A program made the translations under genes and the position numbers. From the NCBI RefSeq assembly GCF_034096925.1, contig NZ_JAWZSQ010000021.1, forward strand, positions 42,777-106,776: DNA of 64,000 nt. Reading direction: 5' to 3'. This stretch comes from Patulibacter defluvii (lineage in GTDB: Bacteria; Actinomycetota; Thermoleophilia; Solirubrobacterales; Solirubrobacteraceae). Positions 56,793 to 64,000 of the stretch are shown here, piece by piece. Position 1 is the stretch's first letter. Each line of letters opens with the position of its first letter. The notes beneath the pieces were generated by a model that worked only from the letters and a program-made list of their open reading frames with translations, did not search any database and was not told the origin of the DNA.

Positions 56793-57244
56793 CACGGCCG
56801 ATCCTCGCCGATCCGGGGACCGCCGGCCAGCGTTCGCCGGTGGTCGCCGAACGACACCGACCGCAGCCCGGCGCGATCGATCCGCCGCGCCAGCCGCCGC
56901 CGGCGGGCGTCGCGGACGGGCAGCGCCAGCGTGTCGCAGGAGAGCCGGGCGGCGGCCCCGAGCAGCGCCCGGGCGGTGCTCGGTCCGCCCACCACCAGCA
57001 GCCGCAGCGTGACGTCCGCGGGGACGACCTCCAGCACCCGCCGCCGCAGCCAGCGGTCGTGCTCCTCCAGCACGCACGGCCACTGCCGCGCGACCGGCGC
57101 CCAGCGCCCGCGGACGACGGCGACCGCGAGCACGCCGCGCGTGCGCCGGCACCAGGCCACGGCGCCAGCCAGCCGCCGCTCGGCCGCGCGGCTGCCGTCG
57201 AAGGCGACCAGGACCCGGGGCGGCGACGCGGCGGCCGCGGCCAT
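56792..57244 (-). CDS. Universal-stress-protein-like (UspA fold) protein
   Basis: A 150-residue protein. RVLVAFDGSRAAERRLAGAVAWC at the N-terminus is the usual UspA start (D binding adenine, GS). VEEHDRWLRRRVLEVVPADVTLRLLVVGGPSTARALLGAAARLSCDTLALPV fits the second half, but the ATP-binding G-x2-G-x9-G(S/T) is weak. It links the peptidoglycan hydrolase and the ABCG gene by overlapping stop/start codons on both sides. It could be a regulatory or nucleotide-binding partner. Confidence 0.8.
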   Translation of the reverse strand: MAAAAASPPRVLVAFDGSRAAERRLAGAVAWCRRTRGVLAVAVVRGRWAPVARQWPCVLEEHDRWLRRRVLEVVPADVTLRLLVVGGPSTARALLGAAARLSCDTLALPVRDARRRRLARRIDRAGLRSVSFGDHRRTLAGGPRIGEDRP

Positions 57245-59607
57245 CAGTCGTCCTTCCTCGGCGTGCGGAGGGCGTACTTGGAGGGCTTGGTGAGGACGGT
57301 GGGGTTGTCGATCTCGCTGATGCGGTCGATCAGCTTGATCCACTGGTTCGGCTTGAGGATCTGGGCGATCTGCTTGCCGAGCTTGGGGTCGTTCTCGACC
57401 GTGGGGCGGAACCCGACGTGGATGTGGTCGTCGTGGTCCGGCAGCGACATGGTGTTGTCGGTGCCGGGGAAGGTCATCAGCGAGATGATCTGGTGGGGCT
57501 TCATCGCGCCCTGCAGCTGCAAGAGCAGGCGGATGGTGGAGTCGGTGATCGTCCCCGGCCCCTGCGTCTTGGGCGCGATCGTGATCCCGTTCACCGCCGC
57601 GATGTCGACCGCGTTGCCGCTCGAGTGCTCCGACACGTTGCCCGAGGCGGTCAGGTAGCCGTGGCCGGAGCGCAGCGACGTGATCGTCAACCGCAGCCCG
57701 TTGGCGGTCAGGTACTCCAACGTCGCCAGCACGCGGCGATCGATCGCGCCGGCGGCGATGTCGGTGCGGCCTTGGGGGTAGATGTCGATGTGGCGGTCGG
57801 CGAGCACGCGGTCCTGCAGCTGGGCCTTGCTCATCAGCAGGACCTGGCCGGCGGTCGCGTTGCCGTCGTTGCCGAACAACGGGTTCTGGCCCTTCGCGCG
57901 GTAGACCGCCGTGGACTCCAGCAGCTTCCACCCGTCGAGGATCGGCTTCGGATCGACCCGGGGGGCGCCCTTGCCGGCGGGGCGGATCTCGAACTGCAGA
58001 TGCGGCGTGCGACCCGCATCGGTCTTGCCGATCCGACCGAGCACGGTGCCCGCCATCACGCGCGCGCCCTTCTTCAGCCGCTTCAACCGGATGTCGTCCT
58101 TCGACAGCCCGTGCAACGACGAGAGGTACGAGCTGTAGGAGCCGTTCTCCAACTCCGCGTTCGCCAGCTGCTCCGCGCCACCCAACGCCTTCGCCACCGG
58201 ACGCGCCGGATTCGCGAACACCCGCTCCTTGGTGTCGGTCGCCTCGGCGTCGATCGCGGTCGCCCGCCCCGCCCGCTGGCGGCCGGCGGTGGCGGCCACG
58301 GTCGGCTTCGGATCGTGGCCCGGATCGAGCCGCGTCGCGGTGCCGCCGCGCGCGGCCCCGGTCTTCGCCACCGGGTAGAAGGCCGAGACCGACTTCAGGT
58401 TGCCGTACGTGTAGGTGTTGCCGTAGACGTCGCGCAGCTGCACGAACCGGCCGAGGCGCGGATTCGATCCGACCTTCACGATCTCGCCGTCCTGGACCGC
58501 GATCGCCGCCGCCCCCGCCCGCGCGTACAGATCGCTCGCCGGCCGCCGCTCGCGGCCGCCGGCGTACCGCGCCTTGGCGGCGACCGGGAACACGCCCTGC
58601 GTCAGGCCGGTCAGCGACCCGACGAGGTCCGGCGGCAGACCACCGAACAGGCGGGCCCGCATCAGCACCGAGTCGACGTACCAATCGGCGTGGTTGTAGG
58701 CGAAGATCGCCTTCTTGATGTCCTTCTCCGCGCCGGCGGCACGGAGGTAGCGCGCAGCGGCGAAGATCGCGTCGACCGGGTTGTACGGATCCTGCTTGCC
58801 GTCACCGTTCGCGTCGACCCCGTACATCTTCCACGTGGCCGGCATGAACTGCATCCACCCCAACGCACCCGCCGAGGACACGCTCAGGTTGCGCCCGAAG
58901 TCGGTCTCGATCTCGTTGATCGCGGCCAGGATCTCCCAGCGGACCCCGTACTGGGTGCCCGCCGCCTGGTAGATCGGCAGCAGGAACGGCGGGATCCGGA
59001 ACTTGTCGATGAAGAAGTTCGGCACCCCGATCGGCGCCGCACCCGGGATCGCCTCGGAGAAGGTCGGATCGGCCGGGGTCGGCGCACCACCCTCGTCACG
59101 AGTCGCGCCGTCGGCCCCGTCACCGCTGTCGTCGCCCGACGAGCGCGTGACCTTCTTGCCGTCGGTCTTGTCCTTCGCCGCCTGCTCGGCCGCCTTCTGA
59201 CGGCGCTGGTCGGCGTCGTTGGCGCGACGCGCGGCCTCGCGCCCGTCACCGCCGCTGTCGTCGCCGCCACCGTCGCGGCGGGCCGCGCTCTCGCCCTGCG
59301 GGACGGTCGGCGTGGTCTGCGGCGTCGAGGTGGTGGTGCCGGCCGTCGGGGTCGGCGGCGCCGACTGCAGCTGCGGTGACGCGTCCGAGACGCGGATCAC
59401 CGGAGCCCCGAGATCGGGCAGCGGGATCTGGTCGATCGGGGTGCCCGGCGGCACGTCCACCGTCACCTGGACCACCCGGCCACCCGCGAGGGTGACGCTC
59501 AGGGTCCGGGACTCGGCCGAGGCCTGGTGCACGGTGGCACCGAACCCGGTGGCCACCGCCCCCGCGGCGGACAGTCCGACCAGAAGCTTACGCGTCGACA
59601 GCGTCAT
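57244..59607 (-). CDS. Three-module secreted peptidoglycan hydrolase (lytic transglycosylase + M23-like + M15-like)
   Basis: A 787-residue exported protein. Signal peptide to about 31. A disordered Asp/Gly/Arg linker (80-180) precedes an SLT lytic transglycosylase (about 200-320): ILAAINEIETDFGRN with the catalytic Glu, SVSSAGALGWMQFMPATWKMYGVDANGDG and NPVDAIFAAARYL. Next is an M23/LytM-like segment (about 385-560): VQLRDVYGNTYTYGNL and DAGRTPHLQFEIRPAG, apparently degenerate. The C-terminal part (about 640-787) has the M15 zinc motif SEHSSGNAVDIA and DHIHVGF. Tricked substrate cleavage could span glycan strands and stem peptides. First gene of the coupled operon. Confidence 0.9.
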   Translation of the reverse strand: MTLSTRKLLVGLSAAGAVATGFGATVHQASAESRTLSVTLAGGRVVQVTVDVPPGTPIDQIPLPDLGAPVIRVSDASPQLQSAPPTPTAGTTTSTPQTTPTVPQGESAARRDGGGDDSGGDGREAARRANDADQRRQKAAEQAAKDKTDGKKVTRSSGDDSGDGADGATRDEGGAPTPADPTFSEAIPGAAPIGVPNFFIDKFRIPPFLLPIYQAAGTQYGVRWEILAAINEIETDFGRNLSVSSAGALGWMQFMPATWKMYGVDANGDGKQDPYNPVDAIFAAARYLRAAGAEKDIKKAIFAYNHADWYVDSVLMRARLFGGLPPDLVGSLTGLTQGVFPVAAKARYAGGRERRPASDLYARAGAAAIAVQDGEIVKVGSNPRLGRFVQLRDVYGNTYTYGNLKSVSAFYPVAKTGAARGGTATRLDPGHDPKPTVAATAGRQRAGRATAIDAEATDTKERVFANPARPVAKALGGAEQLANAELENGSYSSYLSSLHGLSKDDIRLKRLKKGARVMAGTVLGRIGKTDAGRTPHLQFEIRPAGKGAPRVDPKPILDGWKLLESTAVYRAKGQNPLFGNDGNATAGQVLLMSKAQLQDRVLADRHIDIYPQGRTDIAAGAIDRRVLATLEYLTANGLRLTITSLRSGHGYLTASGNVSEHSSGNAVDIAAVNGITIAPKTQGPGTITDSTIRLLLQLQGAMKPHQIISLMTFPGTDNTMSLPDHDDHIHVGFRPTVENDPKLGKQIAQILKPNQWIKLIDRISEIDNPTVLTKPSKYALRTPRKDD

Positions 59608-59810
59608 CAGATCTCAGAAATCTCCCTCAGATCGGTGGCCGCGAGCCCACCCCGGTACACCGATCGCGCCACACTACCACGGGTATCGGAGCCGCAGAGA
59701 CGCGTGGACAGGGGAGTTGCAAAGAATGGTACGGAGGTCCAGTCGGGCCCGCGCCGGCGATGACCGGAGCACATCGTCGGGGCCCCCGCGCGAGCGTCCG
59801 AACGGCGGTA

Positions 59811-59816
59811 GGGTGC
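59811..59816 (+). promoter_or_regulatory. -10 hexamer TAGGGT before the gene at 59872
   Basis: TAGGGT 55 bp upstream of ATG 59872, which has a strong GGAGGGCAA ribosome-binding site; this gene is leadered. Confidence 0.45.
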
Positions 59817-59871
59817 GGCTGCGTCGCCGGCCCCTCGGGACGCACCGTCCACGAATGCCGGAGGGCAATCC

Positions 59872-60258
59872 ATGAGCGAGGACTCGGCCGACATGAGCAA
59901 GGATCTGCGCGAGCGCGTCAAGGGCGCCAGCGAGGACACGATCGGGAAGCTCGCCCAGGAGCTGCTGAACAGCCCGCTGGTGACCGGCGCGGTCCAGCGC
60001 GCGATGGAGGTCCGCGAGCGCGCGACCCAGGCCCAGGAGGCCGCGTTCGGCGCGCTCAACGTCCCCTCCGCCGCCGACATCGAGCGGCTGACGCGGCGGG
60101 TTCGCAACGTCTCCCAGCGGCTCGAGTCGATCGAGGACGCGGTCGACCGGCTCGACGACCGGCTGGCCGGGCTCGGCGGCAGCGACCCGCGGATCGCGGC
60201 GCTGTCCGAGCAGCTCGACCGGATCGAGGCGTCGCTGAAGGACCTGAAGAAGGCCTAG
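59872..60258 (+). CDS. Small coiled-coil (phasin-like) protein
   Basis: A 128-residue helical protein. VKGASEDTIGKLAQELLNSPLVTGAVQRAMEVRERATQAQEAAFGALNVPSAADIERL resembles granule-associated phasin-like proteins; the C-terminal half (RLTRRVRNVSQRLESIEDAVDRLDDRL...ALSEQLDRIEASLKDL) is a heptad coiled coil. It differs from most window genes in having a strong Shine-Dalgarno. A structural or granule-surface role is possible; nothing more is visible. Confidence 0.83.
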   Translation: MSEDSADMSKDLRERVKGASEDTIGKLAQELLNSPLVTGAVQRAMEVRERATQAQEAAFGALNVPSAADIERLTRRVRNVSQRLESIEDAVDRLDDRLAGLGGSDPRIAALSEQLDRIEASLKDLKKA

Positions 60259-60920
60259 GTCAGGGCGGCCCCCGCGGCCGTCCCGACCGCGCGCCACCAG
60301 GCGGTCCGGCGCTCCTCGTCCCCGTCCAGGTGCGGGAAGGCGACGATCGCCGCCGCCACCACCCCGAACCGCTCGGCGGCCAGCAGCAGCGCGGCCGTCT
60401 GGCGGTCGAGCGCGCCGACGTCGTCGGGCGCCTCGGGGGTCTCGCCGCCGTCCTGCGGCAGCACGTCGACGCTCAGGACCCCGACCGCGGTCGGGGCGTG
60501 CTCGCGCAGGCGGGCGGTCAGCGCCGCGTCGGGCCGGATCGGCGTCCGCCCCCCGAGCGTCCGGCTGGCGCCGTCGCCGGGGATCGCGAAGGCGACCGTC
60601 CGCAGCTCGCCGGCCGCGGCCGGGTCGGGGCCGATCGCGATCGCCGAGCCGGCCCGGACCACGCGCCGGACGCCGGCCTCGGCCAGCTCGCGGACGACGG
60701 CGACCGCGCTGGCCCCGCCGGTGCCGGTCGACTGGATCGTCAGCGGCTCGCCGTCGGCGGCGCGGCCGGTGTAGCCCCACAGGCCCCGCTGGTGGTTGCT
60801 CATCAGCGGCCGCTCCAGCAGCGCCTGGGCCAGCTCGAGCGCGCGCCCCGGGTCCCCGACCAGGATCGCGCGCGGGGCGACCGGGTTGACGAGGTGGAGC
60901 ATCTCCGGCAGGCGGGTCAC
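60255..60920 (-). CDS. Nucleoside phosphorylase-like protein
   Basis: A 221-residue protein of the PNP/UDP phosphorylase fold. HLVNPVAPRAILVGDPGRALELAQALL, WGYTGRADGEPLTIQSTGTGGASAVAVVRELAEAGVRRVVRAGSAIAI and the VLSVDVLPQDGG region follow the family order. The last part is shortened relative to 240-280-residue phosphorylases. The usual DMEAxA near the end reads GALDRQTAALLLAAE, so the ribose-binding Glu is missing. It may be a degenerate member. TATCCT 7 nt before GTG makes it leaderless. Confidence 0.83.
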   Translation of the reverse strand: MTRLPEMLHLVNPVAPRAILVGDPGRALELAQALLERPLMSNHQRGLWGYTGRAADGEPLTIQSTGTGGASAVAVVRELAEAGVRRVVRAGSAIAIGPDPAAAGELRTVAFAIPGDGASRTLGGRTPIRPDAALTARLREHAPTAVGVLSVDVLPQDGGETPEAPDDVGALDRQTAALLLAAERFGVVAAAIVAFPHLDGDEERRTAWWRAVGTAAGAALT

Positions 60921-60927
60921 GGCGGCG

Positions 60928-60933
60928 AGGATA
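60928..60933 (-). promoter_or_regulatory. -10 hexamer TATCCT, leaderless start at 60920
   Basis: Minus-strand TATCCT ends 7 nt before GTG 60920. Confidence 0.6.
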
Positions 60934-60969
60934 GGGCGGGCGGCCGTCGGCGTGGCTTCCGGCCGCGGG

Positions 60970-60975
60970 TAGACT
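60970..60975 (+). promoter_or_regulatory. -10 hexamer TAGACT, leaderless start at 60983
   Basis: TAGACT ends 7 nt before GTG 60983. The divergent leaderless promoter is 37 bp away. Confidence 0.6.
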
Positions 60976-60982
60976 GCCGCCC

Positions 60983-61387
60983 GTGGACGTGGACACCGCC
61001 ACCCCGCCCGACGACGACGATGGCGACCGCCGCCGCGCACGGGTCGAGGCCGTTCGCCGCGCCGTCGACCAGGCGCTGGCCGTGACGGCCGACTCCACGC
61101 GCACCACGCGCGCGCGTGCACAGGAGCGCGCCCAGGACCTGGCCGACGAGCTCAGCCAGGTGGTCACCCGCGTGCGCGGGACCCTGGAGGACCTGAGCAG
61201 CGCCGGGACCGCCGGCGCCGGTCAGCTGGCCGGCGAGGTCCAGCAGGCGGTCGGCCGGCTCGGGCGCTCGCTCGACGACGCGCGCCCGGCGAGCGTCGAC
61301 GACCTGCGGCAGCTGGCCGCCCGGGTCGACGAGCTCGAGGCCCGGTTGGCCCGGGTCGAGGGCCCGGGCCCGGCGGATCCGCGCTGA
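60983..61387 (+). CDS. Small coiled-coil protein
   Basis: A 134-residue protein. An acidic N-terminus is followed by a long helical region rich in Ala, Arg and Glu (ARVEAVRRAVDQALAVTADSTRTTRARAQERAQDLADELSQVVTRVRGTLEDL) and a heptad coiled coil (LRQLAARVDELEARLARVEG). Composition is similar to the 59872 protein. No family recognised; it may oligomerise or bind a surface. It is followed 14 bp later by the SCP2-like gene. Confidence 0.8.
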   Translation: MDVDTATPPDDDDGDRRRARVEAVRRAVDQALAVTADSTRTTRARAQERAQDLADELSQVVTRVRGTLEDLSSAGTAGAGQLAGEVQQAVGRLGRSLDDARPASVDDLRQLAARVDELEARLARVEGPGPADPR

Positions 61388-61401
61388 CCGCGGCCCCGAT
61401 C

Positions 61402-61833
61402 GTGCCCGGCCCGTTCCGATCGTCCGACGAGCTGCGCGAGGTCCTCGACCGGCTCTTCCGCGAGATGCAGGCCGACGAGGCGCTGGCTCCGCGGCTGGCC
61501 CAGCTGCGGGTCGCGCACGAGCTGCGGATCACCGACGCCGACCTGCTGCTCCAGGCCCGCAGCCTGCCGCCCGGGTCGCCCGTGGCCGGCGAGTGGCAGT
61601 GGCCGACCAGCCGCGAGCAGCGGTGGCCGGTGGCGGTCCGCTTCGCGATGTCGGCCGACGTCCTCAACCGCTACCTGCACGGGCTCGAGCCGCTGGTGCT
61701 GGCCGTCGCCCGCCGCCGGATCCGGGTCTCGGGCGACGCCAAGGCCGCGCTGGCGGTGATCCCGCTGCGCGAGCGGACGACCGAGATCTACGAGCGGCTG
61801 GTGGCGGCCGACTACCCGCACCTGGTCGGCTGA
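61402..61833 (+). CDS. SCP2-like protein
   Basis: A 143-residue protein. Its C-terminal half (SADVLNRYLHGLEPLVLAVARRRIRVSGDAKAALAVIPLRERTTEIYERL) aligns by eye with the SCP2 protein at 54527 (NRFWQGKLNFTLAMAQRKVKLDG...LKLLPLTEDLFATYKQRL). The N-terminal half fits the SCP2 beta-sheet region with an extra helix. A lipid- or acyl-binding role is inferred from this resemblance. GTG start. Confidence 0.78.
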   Translation: MPGPFRSSDELREVLDRLFREMQADEALAPRLAQLRVAHELRITDADLLLQARSLPPGSPVAGEWQWPTSREQRWPVAVRFAMSADVLNRYLHGLEPLVLAVARRRIRVSGDAKAALAVIPLRERTTEIYERLVAADYPHLVG

Positions 61834-61859
61834 GCGCGATGCCGACGACCCCGCGACCC

Positions 61860-61889
61860 TTGACGCCGTGGCGCTCCAGCCGCTATGAC
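61860..61889 (+). promoter_or_regulatory. Promoter TTGACG-N18-TATGAC overlapping the cyclase ATG
   Basis: TTGACG at 61860-61865 and TATGAC at 61884-61889 would start RNA near 61896, downstream of ATG 61885. Translation would then begin at GTG 61921 or ATG 61972. Confidence 0.45.
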
Positions 61890-63252
61890 TGAGGGACCGG
61901 ATACGACCCCAGGCCAGAGCGTGGATGGTTCGCCATCCGCGAGGCGCCGCCCCCAGTCGGGACGAGCGCCGATGGCCGACGGAGCGGGCCGTGACGCCCG
62001 CCGGCGGCGGGACCCTTCGAGGTCTCGCCGCCACAGCGGCCAGCCCCGTGTCGACCTGCCGGATCCGCTGCCGTTGACGCGCGCCCGGGTGGCCGAGCTG
62101 GTCGGCGTCTCGGAGAGCACGCTGCGCCGCTGGGCCGACCTGGCGCTGATCCCGCTCGACGAGGACGGCGGCTGGACGACCTCGTCGCTCAACCACGCCC
62201 GGATCGTCCAGCGGCTGCGGGCGAAGGGCCGCTCGCTGAGCGAGATCGCCGCCGTCACCGAGCGCAGCGAGCTGGCCTTCGACTACCTGACCGCGGTCGT
62301 GACCCCGTCGACCTCGCGGGTGACGCCGGACGACGTCGCGCGCGAGACCGGGCTGCAGGTGGCGCTGGTGCGGCGGATCGCCGAGGCGTTCGGCTTCAGC
62401 GACGAGTCGATCGAGCACATGAGCGAGCAGGACGTCGACCTCTTCCGCCACGCCGCGGCGGCGCTCGACGCGGGCTTCCCGCTGATCGCGCTGCTGCAGC
62501 TGGCGCGGGTCTACGGCCAGGCGCTGGGCCGGGTGGCCGACGCCGAGGTGCGGATGTTCCGGCTCTACGTCCGCGACCCGGCCGTCCGCCAGGCGGGGAC
62601 GCTGCTGGAGACAGCCGGCAGCCTCGGCGGCCTGGCCCGCGACGTGCTGCCGCTGGCCGATCCGATCATCCGCCACGTCCACCGCCGCTCGCTGCACTGG
62701 TTCATCGAGCAGGACGCGGTCAGCCTGGTCGAGCAGGCGCTCGACGAGGACTCGCTGCTGGGCCTCGGCCGGCTGCGGGTGGCGATCGCCTTCGCCGACC
62801 TCGCCGGCTACACCCGCCTGACCGAGGACCAGGGCGACGAGGAGGCGGTCGAGGCGGTCGAGCGGTTGGTCGACGCGGTCGAGATGTCGCTGCCGGACGA
62901 CGCCCGGATCCTGAAGACGATCGGCGACGAGGTGATGGTGATCGGCGACGACCCGGCGGCGCTGGTCGACTGGGCGGTCGGGTTCCAGATCCTCCACCCC
63001 GACGAGCCGCGGCCGCGGATCGGGATCCACGCCGGCGAGGTGCTGTTCCGGGACGGCGACTACTTCGGGCGCGAGGTCAACATGGCCGCGCGGGTGGTCG
63101 CCCGCGCCGCCGGCGGCGAGGTGCTGGTGACCGAGCCGATCGTCGCGGCCGGCGGGCCGCACCTGGAGTTCGAGCCGATCGGCGAGGTCCGGCTGAAGGG
63201 CTTCCGCGATCCGACCGCGCTCTCGCTCGCCCGCCAGCCGCCGGAGCCCTAG
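61885..63252 (+). CDS. Class III adenylate/guanylate cyclase with N-terminal MerR-like DNA-binding domain
   Basis: A 455-residue protein from ATG 61885 (GTG 61921 and ATG 61972 are alternatives). A basic disordered N-terminus is followed by a MerR-like helix-turn-helix (LPLTRARVAELVGVSESTLRRWADLALIPLDEDGGW, SLNHARIVQRLRAKGRSLSEIAAV). A central helical domain (about 110-290) resembles the autoinhibitory region of mycobacterial Rv1264-type cyclases. The cyclase domain (about 300-445) has metal sites FADLAGYTRL and KTIGDEVMVIG, and GREVNMAARVVARA. DNA binding linked to cAMP/cGMP production is unusual and inferred. Confidence 0.88.
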   Translation: MTEGPDTTPGQSVDGSPSARRRPQSGRAPMADGAGRDARRRRDPSRSRRHSGQPRVDLPDPLPLTRARVAELVGVSESTLRRWADLALIPLDEDGGWTTSSLNHARIVQRLRAKGRSLSEIAAVTERSELAFDYLTAVVTPSTSRVTPDDVARETGLQVALVRRIAEAFGFSDESIEHMSEQDVDLFRHAAAALDAGFPLIALLQLARVYGQALGRVADAEVRMFRLYVRDPAVRQAGTLLETAGSLGGLARDVLPLADPIIRHVHRRSLHWFIEQDAVSLVEQALDEDSLLGLGRLRVAIAFADLAGYTRLTEDQGDEEAVEAVERLVDAVEMSLPDDARILKTIGDEVMVIGDDPAALVDWAVGFQILHPDEPRPRIGIHAGEVLFRDGDYFGREVNMAARVVARAAGGEVLVTEPIVAAGGPHLEFEPIGEVRLKGFRDPTALSLARQPPEP

Positions 63253-63256
63253 GGGC

Positions 63257-64000
63257 GTGGGGGAGCAGCGGGACCTGCTGGCCCGGCTCGCGGCGTCGGG
63301 CGAGGTCGCCGCCGGCGCGCCGGTCGTCGTCGCCTGCTCGGGCGGGCGCGACTCGCTCTGCCTGCTCGACCTGGCCGTCCGCGTCGCCGGCGCGAAGGCG
63401 GTGCTGGCCGTCCACGTCCACCACGGGCTGCGGGGGACGGCGGCCGATCGCGACGCCGCCCACGCCGCCGCGGCGGCCGCGCGGCTGGGGACGGCGCTGC
63501 GGGCGGTCCGGCTGTCCCCGCCGGACGACCTCGGCGGCTCGCCCGCGGTCTGGGCCCGCGAGGCGCGCTGGCGGGCGCTGCGGGCCGCCGCCGACCGCTG
63601 GGATCCGGCGGCCGAGGTGCTGCTCGGCCACACCGCCAGCGACCAGGCGGAGACGGTGCTGCTGCGGGCGATCTCGTCGCCGGGCACGCGGGCGCTGGCC
63701 GCGATGCCGGTCCGCGACGGCGAGCGGCGGCTGCGGCGGCCGCTGCTGGCGATCGGCGCCACCCGCGCCGACGCCGGCGCCTGGTGCGCCGCCCACGGGC
63801 TGCGGTGGCGGGACGACGGCTCCAACCCGACCGGTCCCCGCGGCCGGGTGCGGGCGGCGCTGGCCGGGCTCGAGGCGGTCGACCGGCGGGCGGTCGCGGC
63901 GCTGGCGGCGACCGCGGCCCGCGCGCGCGAGGATGACGAGGCGCTGACGGCGGCGGCCGCGGCGATGGTCGCGGCCGACGCCTCGCCGGGGGTCGCCGCC
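63257..64000 (+). CDS. tilS: tRNA(Ile)-lysidine synthase, 3' end outside window
   Basis: 248 residues are visible and the frame is still open at base 64000. The PP-loop ATP motif VVVACSGGRDSLCLLDL, VLAVHVHHGLRG, LLGHTASDQAETVLLR and the family GTRALAAMPVRDGERRLRRPLL are clear. The enzyme adds lysine to C34 of tRNA-Ile(CAU) so it reads AUA. GTG start 4 bp after the cyclase stop. This essential gene closes the window. Confidence 0.94.
   Translation, partial: MGEQRDLLARLAASGEVAAGAPVVVACSGGRDSLCLLDLAVRVAGAKAVLAVHVHHGLRGTAADRDAAHAAAAAARLGTALRAVRLSPPDDLGGSPAVWAREARWRALRAAADRWDPAAEVLLGHTASDQAETVLLRAISSPGTRALAAMPVRDGERRLRRPLLAIGATRADAGAWCAAHGLRWRDDGSNPTGPRGRVRAALAGLEAVDRRAVAALAATAARAREDDEALTAAAAAMVAADASPGVAA

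Noticed and set aside
59608..59720. c-di-AMP (ydaO) riboswitch upstream of the wall hydrolase
   Set aside because: Such riboswitches often precede actinobacterial wall hydrolases, but the conserved core motifs are absent and the leader is short.
1..64000. CRISPR array, prophage, integron or replication origin
   Set aside because: No regularly spaced direct repeats, integrase, phage genes, DnaA-box cluster or parAB-dnaA context were seen.

Overview
The window is GC-rich DNA, densely packed with genes on both strands, from a bacterial chromosome. No phage, insertion sequence, CRISPR array or rRNA operon is visible. The gene content is actinobacterial: Ino1 plus a CDP-alcohol phosphatidyltransferase, a decaprenyl-phosphate phosphoribosyltransferase-like UbiA protein, an F420/DUF385-type reductase, an acyl-CoA dehydrogenase pair, SCP2 proteins, and an adenylate cyclase with an N-terminal regulatory part. 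With the abundance of leaderless genes, this suggests a deep-branching actinobacterium such as Thermoleophilia (Solirubrobacterales). That placement is inference; no marker gene was compared.

Layout. 1-9 kb is an envelope/inositol-lipid block: the end of a membrane glycosyltransferase, the UbiA protein, a phosphatidylinositol-type synthase, Ino1, a glycosyltransferase-PHP phosphoesterase fusion, a large membrane protein and a PAP2/IPC-synthase-like protein. 9-18.5 kb is mixed: a divergent uracil-DNA-glycosylase-like protein, quinone oxidoreductase, L-2-hydroxyglutarate oxidase, MarR, RlmD, ArgF, and a cupredoxin lipoprotein. 19-24 kb holds the thiamin genes thiG, thiS, thiO and thiE with one TPP riboswitch. 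thiG is separated from thiS/thiO by an HAD phosphatase and an M48 protease. 24.6-35 kb is lipoate and 2-oxoacid dehydrogenase related: lpd, an E2 without an E3-binding domain, a lipoyl-less E2-like protein, lipB and lipA. Around 36.5-41.3 kb lie a tandem-hairpin intergenic region, an MFS exporter with its MarR regulator, and two translationally coupled acyl-CoA dehydrogenases. 44.2 kb carries tRNA-Ala(TGC).

44.3-50.6 kb looks like one envelope-stress or peptide-export regulon. It comprises a VanY-type D,D-peptidase, an OmpR/sensor-kinase pair, and a MacB-type ABC exporter with a peptidoglycan-binding adaptor and a repeat-containing lipoprotein. The divergent VanY/regulator promoters share a perfect 15-bp inverted repeat, and a one-mismatch copy lies upstream of the lipoprotein. 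50.7-60 kb contains a GH5 endoglycoceramidase-like enzyme, an acyl-CoA dehydrogenase/SCP2 pair, and a coupled operon of a three-module peptidoglycan hydrolase, a universal-stress-like protein and an ABCG-type transporter. The end holds coiled-coil proteins, a nucleoside phosphorylase-like protein, a MerR/adenylate cyclase fusion and the start of tilS.

A window-wide property: about 26 genes have a YANNNT (mostly TANNNT) -10 hexamer ending 6-9 nt before the start codon and no Shine-Dalgarno sequence. This indicates mostly leaderless transcription and was used to choose starts.
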